Of a stretch of DNA of 64,000 nt, positions 42,822-54,970 are shown one piece after another; the first letter of the stretch is position 1; each line of letters starts with the position of its first letter. Position numbers and translations under genes: made by a program. The notes under the pieces are model-generated. The model had not been told where the DNA came from. It saw nothing but the letters and a program-made list of their open reading frames with translations, and made no database searches. The DNA lies in NCBI GenBank assembly GCA_947184155.2, contig CAMXCT020003157.1:519804-583803 (forward strand), given 5' to 3'. Source of the stretch: Cladocopium goreaui. Its lineage: Eukaryota; Sar; Dinophyceae; Suessiales; Symbiodiniaceae.

Positions 42822-42945
42822 CTTTCACAGGGACTTCAGAACTTGAATTCCATACTTCAAGGGGTGGAATAACATGATGACTTTCGCCAGTCTCAAGCGG
42901 AAAAACACAAAGGTGGTGAAATCCCATACGAGTCGAATCGAATAC
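42822..42945 (-). CDS. G7 exon, unknown protein
   Basis: After ATATTCCCAG: VFDSTRMGFHHLCVFPLETG, ESHHVIPPLEVWNSSSEVPV K, donor AAAG then GTGGGC. The plus strand is open as well (42874-43074). Confidence 0.5.
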
Positions 42946-43289
42946 CTGGGAATATCCCATCAATGGGTGAACTCCATTGAACTACGCGAACTTGGTGGCT
43001 CATCTCATCAAAGATCAGGGCAAGTCGGGTTAGAGGTTTCCACTGCTCGGAACTGGTTAGTAACCATAGACTAAAACCCCTGGGTGGGATCCGATCGTTA
43101 GCATGATGGGATTAGTATATTAGAGGATACCCCTGCTCGTTTTTTCATATCCCATAGGATCCATGATGCTGCTATATATGGTAACATGGATCCCATCAAT
43201 ATACCCCCTTTATGTTAGCATATATACCAGCACCATGGATCCGTCATGGGTATTATATGTAGCGCTTAACTCACAAAAGGGGGGACTTA

Positions 43290-43345
43290 GCCACACTCCT
43301 CTGGTGGTTGCTGGCAGCTCCAGTGATGACATGACCTCACAAAGG
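43290..43345 (-). CDS. Possible exon
   Basis: After CTTTGTGAG: VMSSLELPATTRGVWLSPPF; contains an ATG. Confidence 0.3.
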
Positions 43346-43484
43346 CAGAGGGACCCTCAAAAAATCGTTTCTTTTTTTGGAACTATCTGTTAGTAATATC
43401 ATAGTTCATTGTTAAGTCTAGTAATATATGTATTTATATAATTATATATAATTATATATAATTAAATATAATTATAGTCATTGT

Positions 43485-43640
43485 CGGCCAGTAAGCAGAC
43501 GTTCGGCCACGCCCGGTGGTTAGCAGATCCCAACATTGGGGGTTCACAGTAACCGGCACTGAAATGTATTTCTGCTTACTGCCCCCCCTAACACCCGAAA
43601 AGGAAATCTGCTTACTGGGGGGTGTCCCGGGGTCCCAAGT
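43485..43640. repeat. Satellite-related hairpin motifs
   Basis: CAGTAAGCAGA at 43489 and TCTGCTTACTG twice (about 43570 and 43606) match the hairpin arms of the satellite that follows. Confidence 0.65.
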
Positions 43641-43659
43641 CAAACCTGGCCGTGATGGA

Positions 43660-46600
43660 GCACTGGAAAGATCTTTTTTTCACGAAATGATGGTTCCCTG
43701 TCCAAATATTGTACAAATCCAAGGACATGTTTACCTCGGTTCCTGCAGGGCAATGATATTCTGGATCCATACCTGGTGATCCTGTGTGCATTGAGCAGAC
43801 CCACATGGCATATTTTGCAGGTTGGCAGGCATAGAAGGCACAAGTGACAAATTGTTACTTTTTTTAAAGAAGGTGGTTCCCTCCACGCCCTGCATTCTCC
43901 CACAGTCTGATCAAATACTGCTCCCGCTAGAAAACAAAAGGGATTATATATTATATCCAAGAGAAATTAAACTTCCACAAGTTTTACAAACTGGTTGGGG
44001 GCGATACTCTGTGGCTGGAGGAAAAACAAATTAGCCCAGGGCCAAGATTGGAATGATGACATTGCAACAAGTACCCCCAGAAAGCAAATTCTATAAATTT
44101 GGCTTGCTGCAGCTCTGTGGGGGGAGGAAAAACCACATACCCAGTGCAATTAAATTGGCTGTTTCCTTTACTGATGGGGGTGGAGGTGATTAGCCCAGAG
44201 CCAACATTAGAATCATGACATTGCGGGATGCACCCCCAGTAAGCAGATTCTATGAAATCTGCGTACTGCAGCTCGGTCATTTTCATGTGGCTGGCTGGAT
44301 TTTGAACTACTGACCCACATGGCGTAGTAGCAGGTTAGCAAGTAGAGTAGGCAGAAATGACACAAAATTGGAGGAATTATGGTGCAAGGGTATTCATTTC
44401 GTGCAATTTTTGGGCAAGATACGTGTACGAAATGAAAAACACTGGGTAAAAAACACGGAAAAACATTCGACCAGTAAAAAAGGCGAGCCCCTCAAACTGA
44501 TCAATCTCTTAATTACTATTTTTGAGAAAGAAAACTTGGTTTGAGAAGGTCACAAAGGGTTCCCCCCCTGCGTCCTCCCACAGTCTGATCAACTACTGAA
44601 ATACTGCTCCTGCTAGAAAACAAAATTCAATAGAGTTAAACAATAAAAATAATTAAACACTATTTATCTTCCACAAGTTCTACAAACTGGTTGGGGGACT
44701 ACAATCTGCGCGGGGGGAAAAACCACATACCCAGTGCAATTAAATTGGCTGTTTCCTTTACTGATGGGGGTGGAGGTGATTAGCCCAGAGCCAAGATTAG
44801 AATCATGACATTGCGAGATGCACCCCCAGTAAGCAGATTCTATGAAATCTGCTTACTGCAGCTCGGTCATTTTCATGTGGCTGGCTGGATTTTGAACTAC
44901 TGACCCACATGGCGTAGTAGCAGGTTAGCAAGTAGAGCAGGCAGAAATGACAAAATTGGAGGAATTATGGTGCAAAGGGTATTCATTCCGTGCAATTTTT
45001 GGGCAAGATACGTGTACGAAATGAAAAACACTGGGTAAAAACACGGAAAAACATTCGAACAGTAAAAAAGGCGAGTCCCTCAAACTGATTAATCTCTTAA
45101 TTACTATTTTTGAAAAAGAAAACCTGGTTTTAGAAGGTCACAAAGTGTCCCCCCCCACACCCTGCGTCCTCCCACAGTCTGATCAAATACTCAAATACTG
45201 AAATACTGCTCCTGCTAGAAAACAAAATTCAATATAGTTAAACAATAAATAATTAAACAATATTTATCTTCCATAAGTTCTACAAACTGGCTGGGGGACT
45301 ACAATCTGCGCGGGGGGAAAAACCACATACCCAGTCCAATTAAATTGGCTGTTTCCTTTACTGATGGGGGTGGAGGTGATTAGCCCAGAGCCAAGATTAG
45401 AATCATGACATTGCGAGATGCACCCCCAGTAAGCAGATTCTATGAAATCTGCTTACTGCAGCTCGGTCATTTTCATGTGGCTGGCTGGATTTTGAACTAC
45501 CGACCCACATGGCGTAGTAGCAGGTTAGCAAGTAGAGTAGGCAGAAATGACAAAATTGGAGGAATTATGGTGCAAAGGGTATTCATTCCGTGCAATTTTT
45601 GGGCAAGATACGTGTACGAAATGAAAAACACTGGGTAAAAACACGGAAAAACATTCGACTAGTAAAAAAGGCGAGTCCCTCAAACCGATTAATCTCTTAA
45701 ATACTATTTCTGAAAAAGAAAACCTGGTTTTAGAAGGTCACAAAGTGTCCCCCCCCACACCCTGCGTCCTCCCACAGTCTGATCAAATACTGAAATACTG
45801 CTCCTGCTAGAAAACAAAATTCAATATAGTTAAACAATAAATATAATTAAACAATATTTATCTTCCACAAGTTCTACAAACTGGCTGGGGGACTACAATC
45901 TGCGCGGGGGGGGAAACCACATACCCAGTGCAATCATTTCTTTTGTTCCTTTACTGATGGGGGTGGAGGTGATTAGCCCAGAGCCAACATTAGAATCATG
46001 ACATTGCGGGATGCACCCCCAGTAAGCAGATTCTATGAAATCTGCTTACTGCAGCTCGGTCATTTTCATGTGGCTGGCTGGATTTTGAACTACCGACCCA
46101 CATGGCGTAGTAGCAGGTTAGCAAGTAGAGTAGGCAGAAATGACAAAATTGGAGGAATTATGGTGCAAAGGGTATTCATTCCGTGCAATTTTTGGGCAAG
46201 ATACGTGTAGGAAATGAAAAACACTGGGTAAAAACACGGAAACACATTCGACTAGTAAAAAAGGCGAGTCCCTCAAACCGATTAATCTCTTAAATACTAT
46301 TTCTGAAAAAGAAAACCTGGTTTTAGAAGGTCACAAAGTGTCCCCCCCCACACCCTGCGTCCTCCCACAATCTGATCAAATACTGAAATACTGCTCCTGC
46401 TAGAAAACAAAATTCAATATAGTTAAACAATAAATAAAAATTAAACAATATTTATCTGCCACAAGATCTACAAACTGGTTGGGGGACTACAATCTGCGCG
46501 GGGGGGAAAACCACATACCCAGTGCAATCATTTCTTTTGTTCCTTTACTGATGGGGGTGGAGGTGATTAGCCCAGAGCCAACATTAGAATCATGACATTG

Positions 46601-49020
46601 CGAGATGCACCCCCAGTAAGCAGATTCTATGACATCTGCTTACTGCAGCTCGGTCATTTTCATGTGGCTGGCTGGATTTTGAACTACTGACCCACATGGC
46701 GTAGTAGCAGGTTAGCAAGTAGAGTAGGCAGAAATGACAAAATTGGAGGAATTTTGGTGCAAAGGGTATTCATTCCGTGCAATTTTTGGGCAAGATACGT
46801 GTACGAAATGAAAAACACTTGGTAAAAACACGGAAAAACATTCGACTAGTAAAAAAGGCGAATCCCTCAAACTGATTAATCTCTTAAATACTATTTCTGA
46901 AAAAGAAAACCTGGTTTTAGAAGGTCACAAAGTGTTCCCCCCACACCCTGCGTCCTCCCACAGTCTGATCAAATACTGAAATACTGCTCCTGCTAGAAAA
47001 CAAAATTCAATATAGCTAAACAATAAATATACAGTAATTAAACAATATTTATCTTCCACAAGTTCTACAAACTGGCTGGGGGACTACAATCTGCGCGGGG
47101 GGAAAACCACATACACAGTGCAATCATTTCTTTTGTTCCTTTACTGATGGGGGTGGAGGTGATTAGCCCAGAGCCAACATTAGAATCATGACATTGCGAG
47201 ATACACCCCCAGTAAGCAGATTCTATGAAATCTGCTTACTGCAGCTCGGTCATTTTCATGTGGCCGGCTGGATTTTGAACTATTGACCCACATGGCGTAG
47301 TAGCAGGTTAGCAAGTAGAGTAGGCAGAAATGACAAAATTGGAGGAATTATGGTGCAAAGGGTATTCATTCCGTGCAATTTTTGGGCAAGATACGTGTAG
47401 GAAATGAAAAACACTGGGTAAAAACACGGAAAACATTCGACGAGTAAAAAAGGCGACTCCCTCAAACTGATCAATCTCTTAATTACTATTTTTGAAAAAG
47501 AAAACTTGGTTTGAGAAGGTCACAAAGGGTTCCCCCCACACCCTGCGTCCTCCCACAGTCTGATCAAATACTCAAATACTGAAATACTGCTCCTGCTAGC
47601 AAACAAAATTCAATATAGTTAAACAATAAATATAATTAAACAATATTTATCTTCCACAAGTTCTACAAACTGGCTGGGGGACTACAATCTGCGCGGGGGG
47701 AAAAACCACATACCCAGTGCAATCATTTCTTTTGTTCCTTTACTGATGGGGGCGGAGGTGATTAGCCCAGAGCCAAGATTAGAATCATGACATTGCGAGA
47801 TGCACCCCCAGTAAGCAGATTCTATGACATCTGCTTACTGCAGCTCGGTCATTTTCATGTGGCCGGCTGGATTTTGAACTACTGACCCACATGGCGTAGT
47901 AGCAGGTTAGCAAGTAGAGTAGGCAGAAATGACAAAATTGGAGGAATTATGGTGCAAAGGGTATTCATTCCGTGCAATTTTTGGGCAAGATACGTGTACG
48001 AAATGGAAAAACACTGGGTAAAAACACAGAAAAACATTCGACCAGTAAAAAAGGCGAGTCCCTCAAACCGATCAATAATTACTATTTTTGAGAAAGAAAA
48101 CCTAGTTTTAGAAGGTCACAAAGGGTTCCCCCCACACCCTGCGTCCTCCCACAGTCTGATCAAATACTGAAATACTGCCCCTGCTAGAAAACAAAATTCA
48201 ATAGAGTTAAACAATAAATATAATTAAACAATATTTATCTTCCACAAGTTCTACAAACTGGTTTGGGGACTACAATCTGCGCGGGGGGAAAAACCACATA
48301 TCCAGTGCAATTATTTCTTTTGTTCCTTTACTGATGGGGGTGGAGGTGATTAGCCCAGAGCCAACATTAGAATCATGACATTGCGAGATGCACCCCCAGT
48401 AAGCAGATTTCATAAGCTCGGTCATTTTCATGTGGCTGGCTGGATTTTGAACTACTGACCCACATGGGGTAGTAGCAGGTTAGCAAGTAGAGCAGGCAGA
48501 AATGACAAAATTGGAGGAATTATGGTGCAAGGGGTATTCATTTCGTGCAATTTTTGGGCAAGATACATGTACGAAATGAAAACACTGGGTAAAAACACGG
48601 AAAAACATTCGACCAGTAAAAAAGGCGAGTCCCTCAATCTCTTAATTACTATTTTTGAGAAAGAAAACCTGGTTTTAGAAGGTCACAAAGGGTTCCCCCC
48701 CCACCCCCTGCGTCCTCCCACAATCTGACCAAATACTGAAACACTGCTCCTGCTAGAAAACAGAACTCAATATAATTAAACAATAAATGTAATTAAACAA
48801 TATTTATCTTCCACAAGTTCTACAGACTGGTTGGGGGGCGACACTCTGTAGGGGAGGAAAAACCACATAACCGGTGAAGTTAACATGATTGTTTGCTGTA
48901 GTGGTGGAGGGGGAGGTGATTAGCCCAGATCCAACATTAAAATAACTTTACTGCAGCTTGGTCATTTTCATGTGGCTGGCTGGATTTTGAACTGCTGGCC
49001 CACATGGCATAGTAGCAGGC
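43660..49020. repeat. Satellite, about nine units of 595 bp
   Basis: Units are marked by the hairpin AGTAAGCAGATT-CTATGA-AATCTGCTTACT at about 44239, 44829, 45429, 46020, 46615, 47211 and 47812, a truncated one at 48390 and a relic near 48945. Spacing is 587-600 bp. Unit order: hairpin, GGTCATTTTCATGTGGCTGG, GGCGTAGTAGCAGGTTAGCA, a run near TTCGACTAGTAAAAAAGGCG, CCTGCGTCCTCCCACAGTCT, then GGGGGTGGAGGTGATTAGCC. Units are very similar in the middle and decay at both edges. The repeated 60-77 codon frames have no splice context and shift between units. Confidence 0.95.
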
Positions 49021-49089
49021 TTGCAAGTAAAGCAGGCAGAAAGGACACAAACATATACAAAAATAACTTAAGCTGAAACTTTGGATTTT

Positions 49090-49300
49090 CTTTTGTTTTG
49101 AGCCTGGAAGAGGCGGTCATCAGAATGGCAGGTGCAGTAAGCAGATTCAAATCGATCATGAACGAAAAAGTTGTGAGTTTCTGCTTACTGGGGGTCCTTT
49201 TCTGGATGCCTGATATATATGCATTTCTTATTTGCCGGATTTGGCCCTCGAGCGAGTGCAGTAAGCATTCAAATCTCTTCTTACTACCCGTCAATGACTA
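49090..49300. repeat. Satellite-edge inverted motifs
   Basis: CAGTAAGCAGA at 49136 pairs with TCTGCTTACTG at 49180, and CAGTAAGCATTCAAATC lies near 49258 with a decayed partner. Confidence 0.6.
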
Positions 49301-49908
49301 TATATATATATACTCTAAACATGTAGTTTTTGACATTATTTTTGGTATGATTTCAAGGGGGGTCCCCATTTTTTAGAACCACCTGATTGTTGCATGTTGG
49401 CCACTATTGATCAATATGTTGACAAGTAAATCCATTCTAATGTTGGCGAATGGTGGTAAACACGGAGAAACAACAAGAAACATGGGTGTAAATTCAAAAA
49501 ATGGGCAATGCTGCTACCGCGGCATTTTCAGGAAGGGCTTGATTCATAGATATGAAACCACACACCACCAGCCGACTTAGTACCCTCCGGTGATCAACAT
49601 GGCGATGGGAAATGTTCTAATTGATGTTTCTCATTTGTAGACAATCCCATGTTTCAACATTGTTTCATCATTCTACAATCCAAACGTGGCAATTGAGAAT
49701 GGTTTATTGCATGATTAGTTCGATGATTTTCCCAGCTATAGATCTCCATTTAGTTCCCATTGCTGCATTTGATTACGAGAGGGTAGCGCCCTAGTTCTTA
49801 GCCCATCCACAAAGTTATTTGGAGATGTCCAGTCCATGGGGGTACCTCCAAATCATCCAATTTTTGAGGTGATGTTCCATTATAAAATCAGAAAAACCAT
49901 CAATTTCC

Positions 49909-50012
49909 CTCTGGTAAACTAACATGACTATGGAAAATCCACCATTTTTAATGGGAAAACTCACTATCAATGGCCATTTTCAATAGTTATTTTGACATAA
50001 CCAGAGGGTTGG
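49909..50012. mobile_element. Family A element (good copy)
   Basis: CCCTCTGGTAAACTAACATG at the left and ATAACCAGAGGG at the right, with CCATTTTTAATGGGAAAA in the middle. A G8 exon follows 47 bp later. Confidence 0.8.
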
Positions 50013-50058
50013 CCGTCAGGAAACCTCCATTTTCTGGCTCAACTGGGCTTTTGGACAG

Positions 50059-50160
50059 CTCCAAAGAGCGACTTGCCGACAGGGCAACGCCAAAGCAGAG
50101 ACCTCGGCACTGCGTGAGATGTGGCGTGCACACCATGGGTATGACCTTCGCAACGAATGG
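50059..50160 (+). CDS. G8 exon, unknown protein
   Basis: After GCTTTTGGACAG: 34 codons, LQRATCRQGNAKAETSALRE and MWRAHHGYDLRNEW, donor GTGAGG. Phase 0 on both sides. Two other frames are open here, but this one has by far the best codon bias and the consensus donor. Confidence 0.7.
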
Positions 50161-50848
50161 GTGAGGTTTTAAACAATGATGGGATATAAAACTATGTATG
50201 TACATTATTTGTATAGTAGATATGGAGGTTTCCAAAGTCATGGGAGTACCCCCAAATCATGTAATGTAATAGGCAACAGGATTTTCCGTGAACAAAATCA
50301 ATCTAGATATTGGGGTACCCCCATTCTAGCAAAACCACCATATAAGATATGTGAAATCAACAGGCAAATAAATAATAACAAGTTGTTGATATCCCCATTA
50401 ATTAACAAAATAACCACAATGATTTGCAATGGACATTCCACCATTTATAGCAGATGTGATGTATTTCCCATTCAAACCTCCATTGATACGCCGTCTCCCA
50501 TTGCCATGTTTGAACACCGGAAGGGTAGCCATAGTTTAAAGAAAAAAACAGGAACCACCCATATATCATTGGAAAAACACAAAAACATGGTTTCCTGTCG
50601 ATGTTCGGTGAAAACCAATTCATTGATTCCATTGATTATCATATTTGGTGATTAAATCATATTCAATCCAGAGTTTTTACTTGGTAAAGTCCCACTAAAG
50701 CACCCTAAATCTCATTAAATCAAATCAATCCCATCAAATCCCATGAGGTCCCCTTGAATTCCCATTAAAATCCCATTAAATCCCATTAAACCACCATTTT
50801 CCTATGGTTTTCCTATGGTTTTCCTTAAGTCCCATTAAAGTGAAGCAG

Positions 50849-50914
50849 GCTCCCACACCAAAGCTTCGTGCGCACGCACCTGCGCAATCCATTCCTGAAA
50901 ACCGAAGGCCGCCG
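50849..50914 (+). CDS. G8 exon, Pro-rich
   Basis: After AAGTGAAGCAG: APTPKLRAHAPAQSIPENRR PP, donor GTAGTC; phase 0/0. Confidence 0.55.
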
Positions 50915-50984
50915 GTAGTCGTATCAGTATATACACATGCGTGTGTGCATATGTATTGATATGTTTTTATGTATATATATAACA

Positions 50985-51080
50985 TATATCATGCTGATAT
51001 ATGTATACATATGTAAATATATATATATGTGTATATATATATATATATACTGTATATATGTATGTATATGAGTTGTTTGA
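50985..51080. repeat. (TA)n tracts
   Basis: Simple AT repeats; another cluster at 51475-51575. Confidence 0.85.
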
Positions 51081-51180
51081 TTTTCGCTACTCTGTTCAAT
51101 CAAACCTACAGTATATAGTCACATAGGCTATAGGACAAAAGTGATTTCTATGGTTTGCTTAAAGCAACACATATATACAG

Positions 51181-51325
51181 GAGCCCTTGTGCTTCATGGG
51201 AAAAAAAACAATCCCACGTGCTCAATGAACCCATTTCACTTGCCCTCCACAAGGTCCAGAAATGGGTGACTTTTGGTGTGAAGGTGCAGGAGCTTCCAGA
51301 TACGGCCCTCCCTGAGGACCGCCAG
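51181..51325 (+). CDS. G8 exon, unknown protein
   Basis: After CATATATACAG: one base, SPCASWEKKQSHVLNEPISL, ALHKVQKWVTFGVKVQELPD and TALPEDRQ, donor CCAG then GTGGGA. Clear codon bias. Confidence 0.65.
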
Positions 51326-51410
51326 GTGGGAACTGCACCAGATTTACACACACTGTGATCGTTTGAAATCATCTCTCGTGAACACCGGCCCTGCGTACGT
51401 CCATCTGCAG

Positions 51411-51456
51411 GTGTCACACTGGGCAGCACCAGCAGCTCTCCACACCATCACGATGT
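51411..51456 (+). CDS. G8 exon
   Basis: After TCCATCTGCAG: VSHWAAPAALHTITM, with a GC donor (GATGTT then GCTACA) as the best end. Follows the exon at 51181-51325 in phase 0 across an 85 bp intron. Confidence 0.55.
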
Positions 51457-51694
51457 TGCTACAAGATCTGCATATATATATATATGTATGTATGTATGTA
51501 TAAATACATCATTATACATAAATATATATATATATATATACACAATCATATAATTATATATATATATATATATCTTGAACCAAGCCGGTTCATCATGAAT
51601 TATGCCTTGGCGTAATCATGATTGTTAAAAACATGTGTATTTACCTACACGTGCGCCTTTATTTGGTGGGTGAATGTTAGTAAATATAGGCTCA

Positions 51695-51735
51695 GGCGGC
51701 GCCGTTCGCCCAGACTCTAACTTGAACCGGTTGAA
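51695..51735 (+). CDS. G8 possible exon
   Basis: After ATAGGCTCAG: GAVRPDSNLN then a GT donor (AACCG then GTTGAAG). Confidence 0.35.
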
Positions 51736-52245
51736 GATCTTCAAAAAAAAATATCAAATATCATTGAAGATCTTCAATAAGGTATCAAATCCCCCTCCCC
51801 CATTTAAACCATTACACTGATGGAAGATCTTCGTCAATAAGATACGTCTATAGATTTTATCAATGGGCATTTCAGGAACCGATTTATTGGAGGTACCTAC
51901 CATATATTTTTGGCCTATTTTTCAGGCCTAAATTTCAGGGAATATCCCCACAATTCATATGGCCAGAAATATAGTACTAACTTAGTAGCTCCATCTGTTG
52001 GATCCAGTAGAATTCCCCTCGATATGATCACTCTCACTGGTTTGCTTTAACGTTTTTGGTACATGTTGAGCCCATCTCAGATGTTGAACTTTGATCAGGT
52101 CATAGATTTTATAAGCCAATATAGAGATATACCAAAAAGAAATGGTGATGATCATATGTATAGATTTTCAGCTAACATCTAAAATCAATATAAATCTGGG
52201 TAAATTATCATATTTCACGCATCGGAATTTTCTAATTAAACGGCC

Positions 52246-52368
52246 ATGGCTGGGGATGATTTCCCCCACGGCTCCTGCACATCTGCGGCCGTCTCAAAGA
52301 GGAGCCAGGCCTGGAGCTTTTGCGAAAAGAAACTCAACTGGGATGGCTGGTGGTGCAATGTGCCCATG
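52246..52368 (+). CDS. G8 exon or start of a new gene, Cys/Trp-rich
   Basis: Begins with ATG shortly after an in-frame TAA and reads 41 codons: MAGDDFPHGSCTSAAVSKRS, QAWSFCEKKLNWDGWWCNVP M, donor GTTAAT. No AG acceptor lies between the TAA and the ATG, so this ATG may be a true start. Alternatively it begins at an AG within (AGGAGCCAG). Confidence 0.6.
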
Positions 52369-52379
52369 GTTAATAGTGA

Positions 52380-52450
52380 TTAATAGTGGTTATTAGTGGT
52401 TTAATAGTGATTAATAGTGGTTAATAGTGGTTAGTGATGTGATTAATACC
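52380..52450. repeat. TAATAGTGGT short tandem
   Basis: Five copies of TTAATAGTGATTAATAGTGG variants, just inside the intron. Confidence 0.7.
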
Positions 52451-52472
52451 TGATCTAATGAATCATATCTCT

Positions 52473-52598
52473 GGTTGGTGGTGCAATATGTGCCCATCTT
52501 GAAAAATGATGGAGTGAAAGTCAATGGGAAGAATGACATCCCATATATGAAATGGAAAATAAAAGCCATGTTCCAAACCACCAACCAGAATTGAAATA
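52473..52598. mobile_element. Family B element
   Basis: CTGGTTGGTGGTGCAATATG at the left; TTCCAAACCACCAACCAG at the right. Confidence 0.75.
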
Positions 52599-52821
52599 CC
52601 TATATAGGAGCCATTTTAGAATATTTAGTTTATCAAAATAATATATTTGGTATATCAATTTAGGTATTAAATCCACGGATGTTAAAATAGCCTATTTAAG
52701 CATCAACTATGCATCGGTATTTCGTAGAGTTTGATTTATTGATTTCAGGCTATAGTGCCATGGGCGAATTTTAGATGCCATAAATGGGATTTGATGAACA
52801 CTTACCTGAAATTTGCTGGAT

Positions 52822-52928
52822 TTACCCTCTGGTAATGTCAAAATAGCTATGGAAAATCACCATTTTTAATGGGAAAATCCACTATTAATGGTCATTTTCA
52901 ATAGCTACGTTAAATTACCAGAGGGTAA
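52822..52928. mobile_element. Family A element (best copy)
   Basis: Perfect 15 bp terminal inverted repeats TTACCCTCTGGTAAT and ATTACCAGAGGGTAA; the inside is also near-palindromic (AAATAGCTATGGAAAATCAC against GTCATTTTCAATAGCTACGT). 107 bp, no coding capacity. Confidence 0.85.
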
Positions 52929-53084
52929 GCATCAACTAAAAATATGAACAGTGGAATTGTATTGGGATGTATTGGCCAAGTAAACTCATGGTTTGCTGAA
53001 GGACATTGCCGATTTAGTTCGAGGCTCGAGGGCTTCCCTGTTGTAAATTACTAGACTGCGGTCATTGGGGAAAACACATTTCTA

Positions 53085-53138
53085 TTTTCTATGGTTGGAA
53101 CAAGCAATATTTTGAAACCACCAACCAAAATGTGAAGC
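53085..53138. mobile_element. Family B fragment
   Basis: GGTTGGAACAAGCAATATTT then GAAACCACCAACCA: right end of family B only. Confidence 0.5.
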
Positions 53139-53693
53139 CACACGAGTATATACCTATATATATATATATCATATCCAAATGATTGTTATTGGTTGTTTAT
53201 GGTTTCTTAGCCCATCAAACTATAGATTTATTATAAATTATAACTACAAAACCTAAGAGGTGGCCTACTTACAAACTAAGCAAAGTAGAGGCACAACAGT
53301 GTGGGGGTTTAATATGGTTTAATCATCAAACAAGCATGCACCTACCAACAATGCTGACAATTAAATATACCCTATTGTTAGGTTTGAATGTTGTCAATAC
53401 CCTAAAATGTAGAGCCTTCTTGTTAGGGTGAAGACCTTTTGGGGTTATCCCTGGAATTTAATGACTGAACCACAAACGGACTGGTCATTCAAAGCCAACA
53501 TGTTTTTGGATATATATCATTTTGACCCGTATGCCATAACATCAATGTGAATTGCAGCGACGTAATATCTGCCTTTTTGGAGATTGTATAGGTACTTTTG
53601 GTGGTACCCCCAGTAATTATAAGTTAATTTATAACCCTAAAATTACAACTATAGTTATTACCATAGCTTATAAACCCCATTTTGTCAATGTAG

Positions 53694-53783
53694 CTACCAA
53701 CGCTGTCCGTCCGGGGCTCGCCACATAGAGACGTTGCAAGGGAGGCAGCGCGGCAGAGCCCAAAGAGGTCGCCTGGTTTTGCG
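53694..53783 (+). CDS. G8 exon, basic
   Basis: After GTCAATGTAG: 30 codons, LPTLSVRGSPHRDVAREAAR and QSPKRSPGFA, donor GTAATTGG. All three plus frames are open; this one has acceptor, donor and a phase-0 fit with the next exon. Confidence 0.55.
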
Positions 53784-53789
53784 GTAATT

Positions 53790-54110
53790 GGTGACTGGTG
53801 AATTAGTAACCTTTTCTCTGTTAATTGGTTAAATTAAAACCAGAGATTAGGTGACTCTGGTGACTGGGATAAAGTAATTGGTAACTTTAAGGTTAATTGG
53901 TAACTAATTAGTAATTGTTTCACTGTCAATAAGATTAGTTCCCACACTTAACTAATTAGCAACCAGATTGGTTAGACCTGCTAACCAATGTCTCTGCTCA
54001 TAAGATGGTAGTTTCCCCAGTTTAATTGGTGACTATAGGTTCCAAGTATTTCCAAGTCATACTTGGACTAATTGGTTAGTTGCCCCAGTTACCTCTCTGG
54101 TAATACCTGG
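53790..54110. repeat. AATTGGTAACT-type intron repeats
   Basis: Loose copies of TAATTGGTGACT/TAATTGGTAACT through the intron, starting with the donor itself. Confidence 0.6.
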
Positions 54111-54150
54111 TACTCAGCTCTATGACTTGCTGGAAATTTCCCCCCAGCAG

Positions 54151-54204
54151 TTTGATGACGGAGGGTACCCGGAAATTCAAAGCATCTGTGGCGAATCTGC
54201 CGGG
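54151..54204 (+). CDS. G8 exon
   Basis: Acceptor TTTCCCCCCAGCAG, FDDGGYPEIQSICGESAG, donor GTATCACC; phase 0/0. Confidence 0.65.
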
Positions 54205-54570
54205 GTATCACCTAGAAGAGAGTTTTGTGGATCTTGAAAGGGAATTTGCAGTTGGCTAGTTTTATTGGGGGGGAAACAGTTGAAAGGGAATTGACCGGAC
54301 ATGCTCAAACCACAATCGGATCGCTTTTCTAAACCGCTTGAGACCGTGCAAAAATTGGGCTGAAAGGATCCCACGAGTTCCGGGACAACTCTAATCAGCC
54401 CTGGCTCGATTGTAGGTTCCTAGTTTTTGGTAAAACATCCTTCTTTCCATTGGTCATACCTTAATTTCTTTGCTACTAAACACCGGAGTCACAGCAACAT
54501 TTGGATCTGGTTCCCCTGTAACTCCCCAAGAGTGTTAGGAATCCGCTCACACCATATTTTCGGCCATTGT

Positions 54571-54700
54571 TCCTGGGTGGTGCTGGCACTCCGCTCCGCC
54601 ATGCTCCGCCTTCCTCACACACTCGCACAAGGCCTTGACCGCCTGACCAACTCAGATCTGGTGGCTGACCCATCCGATCAAAGAGCATCAGTGTCCGGGT
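54571..54700 (+). CDS. G8 candidate exon
   Basis: Open stretch with G/C-ending codons: VLALRSAMLRLPHTLAQGLD and RLTNSDLVADPSDQRASV. The minus strand is open too (GQGLVRVCEEGGAWRSGVPA). Edges not set. Confidence 0.35.
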
Positions 54701-54844
54701 TGAACACCAAAAACGTTGCAAACCAAACCAGTGAGAGTGATCATAGGCAAACGAAACAACCAATACGTTTGAAACAACATATAGGGTTGAAACCGATCAT
54801 GAAATGGTCGCTGAGACGATCATCCCAAAGATTGGGGTTAAACA

Positions 54845-54970
54845 TGAATATATATATATACATATATATATATATTATGACATATATATATATATATGTG
54901 ACTATATAACTATAATATATATGTATATATATATATATTATATTTACGTATTATATTATATATATGTGGA
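54845..54970. repeat. (TA)n tracts
   Basis: Simple AT repeats; another at 55055-55095. Confidence 0.85.

Noticed and set aside
45405-46210. Repeated MTLRDAPPVSRFYEICLLQL frames
   Set aside because: Part of the satellite unit; frame broken in other units, the hairpin lies inside.
43660-49020. CRISPR array
   Set aside because: Units are 595 bp tandem copies without unique spacers, in a eukaryotic genome.
54427-54909. 160-codon plus frame as one gene
   Set aside because: Only 54571-54700 shows codon bias; the end is (TA)n repeat.
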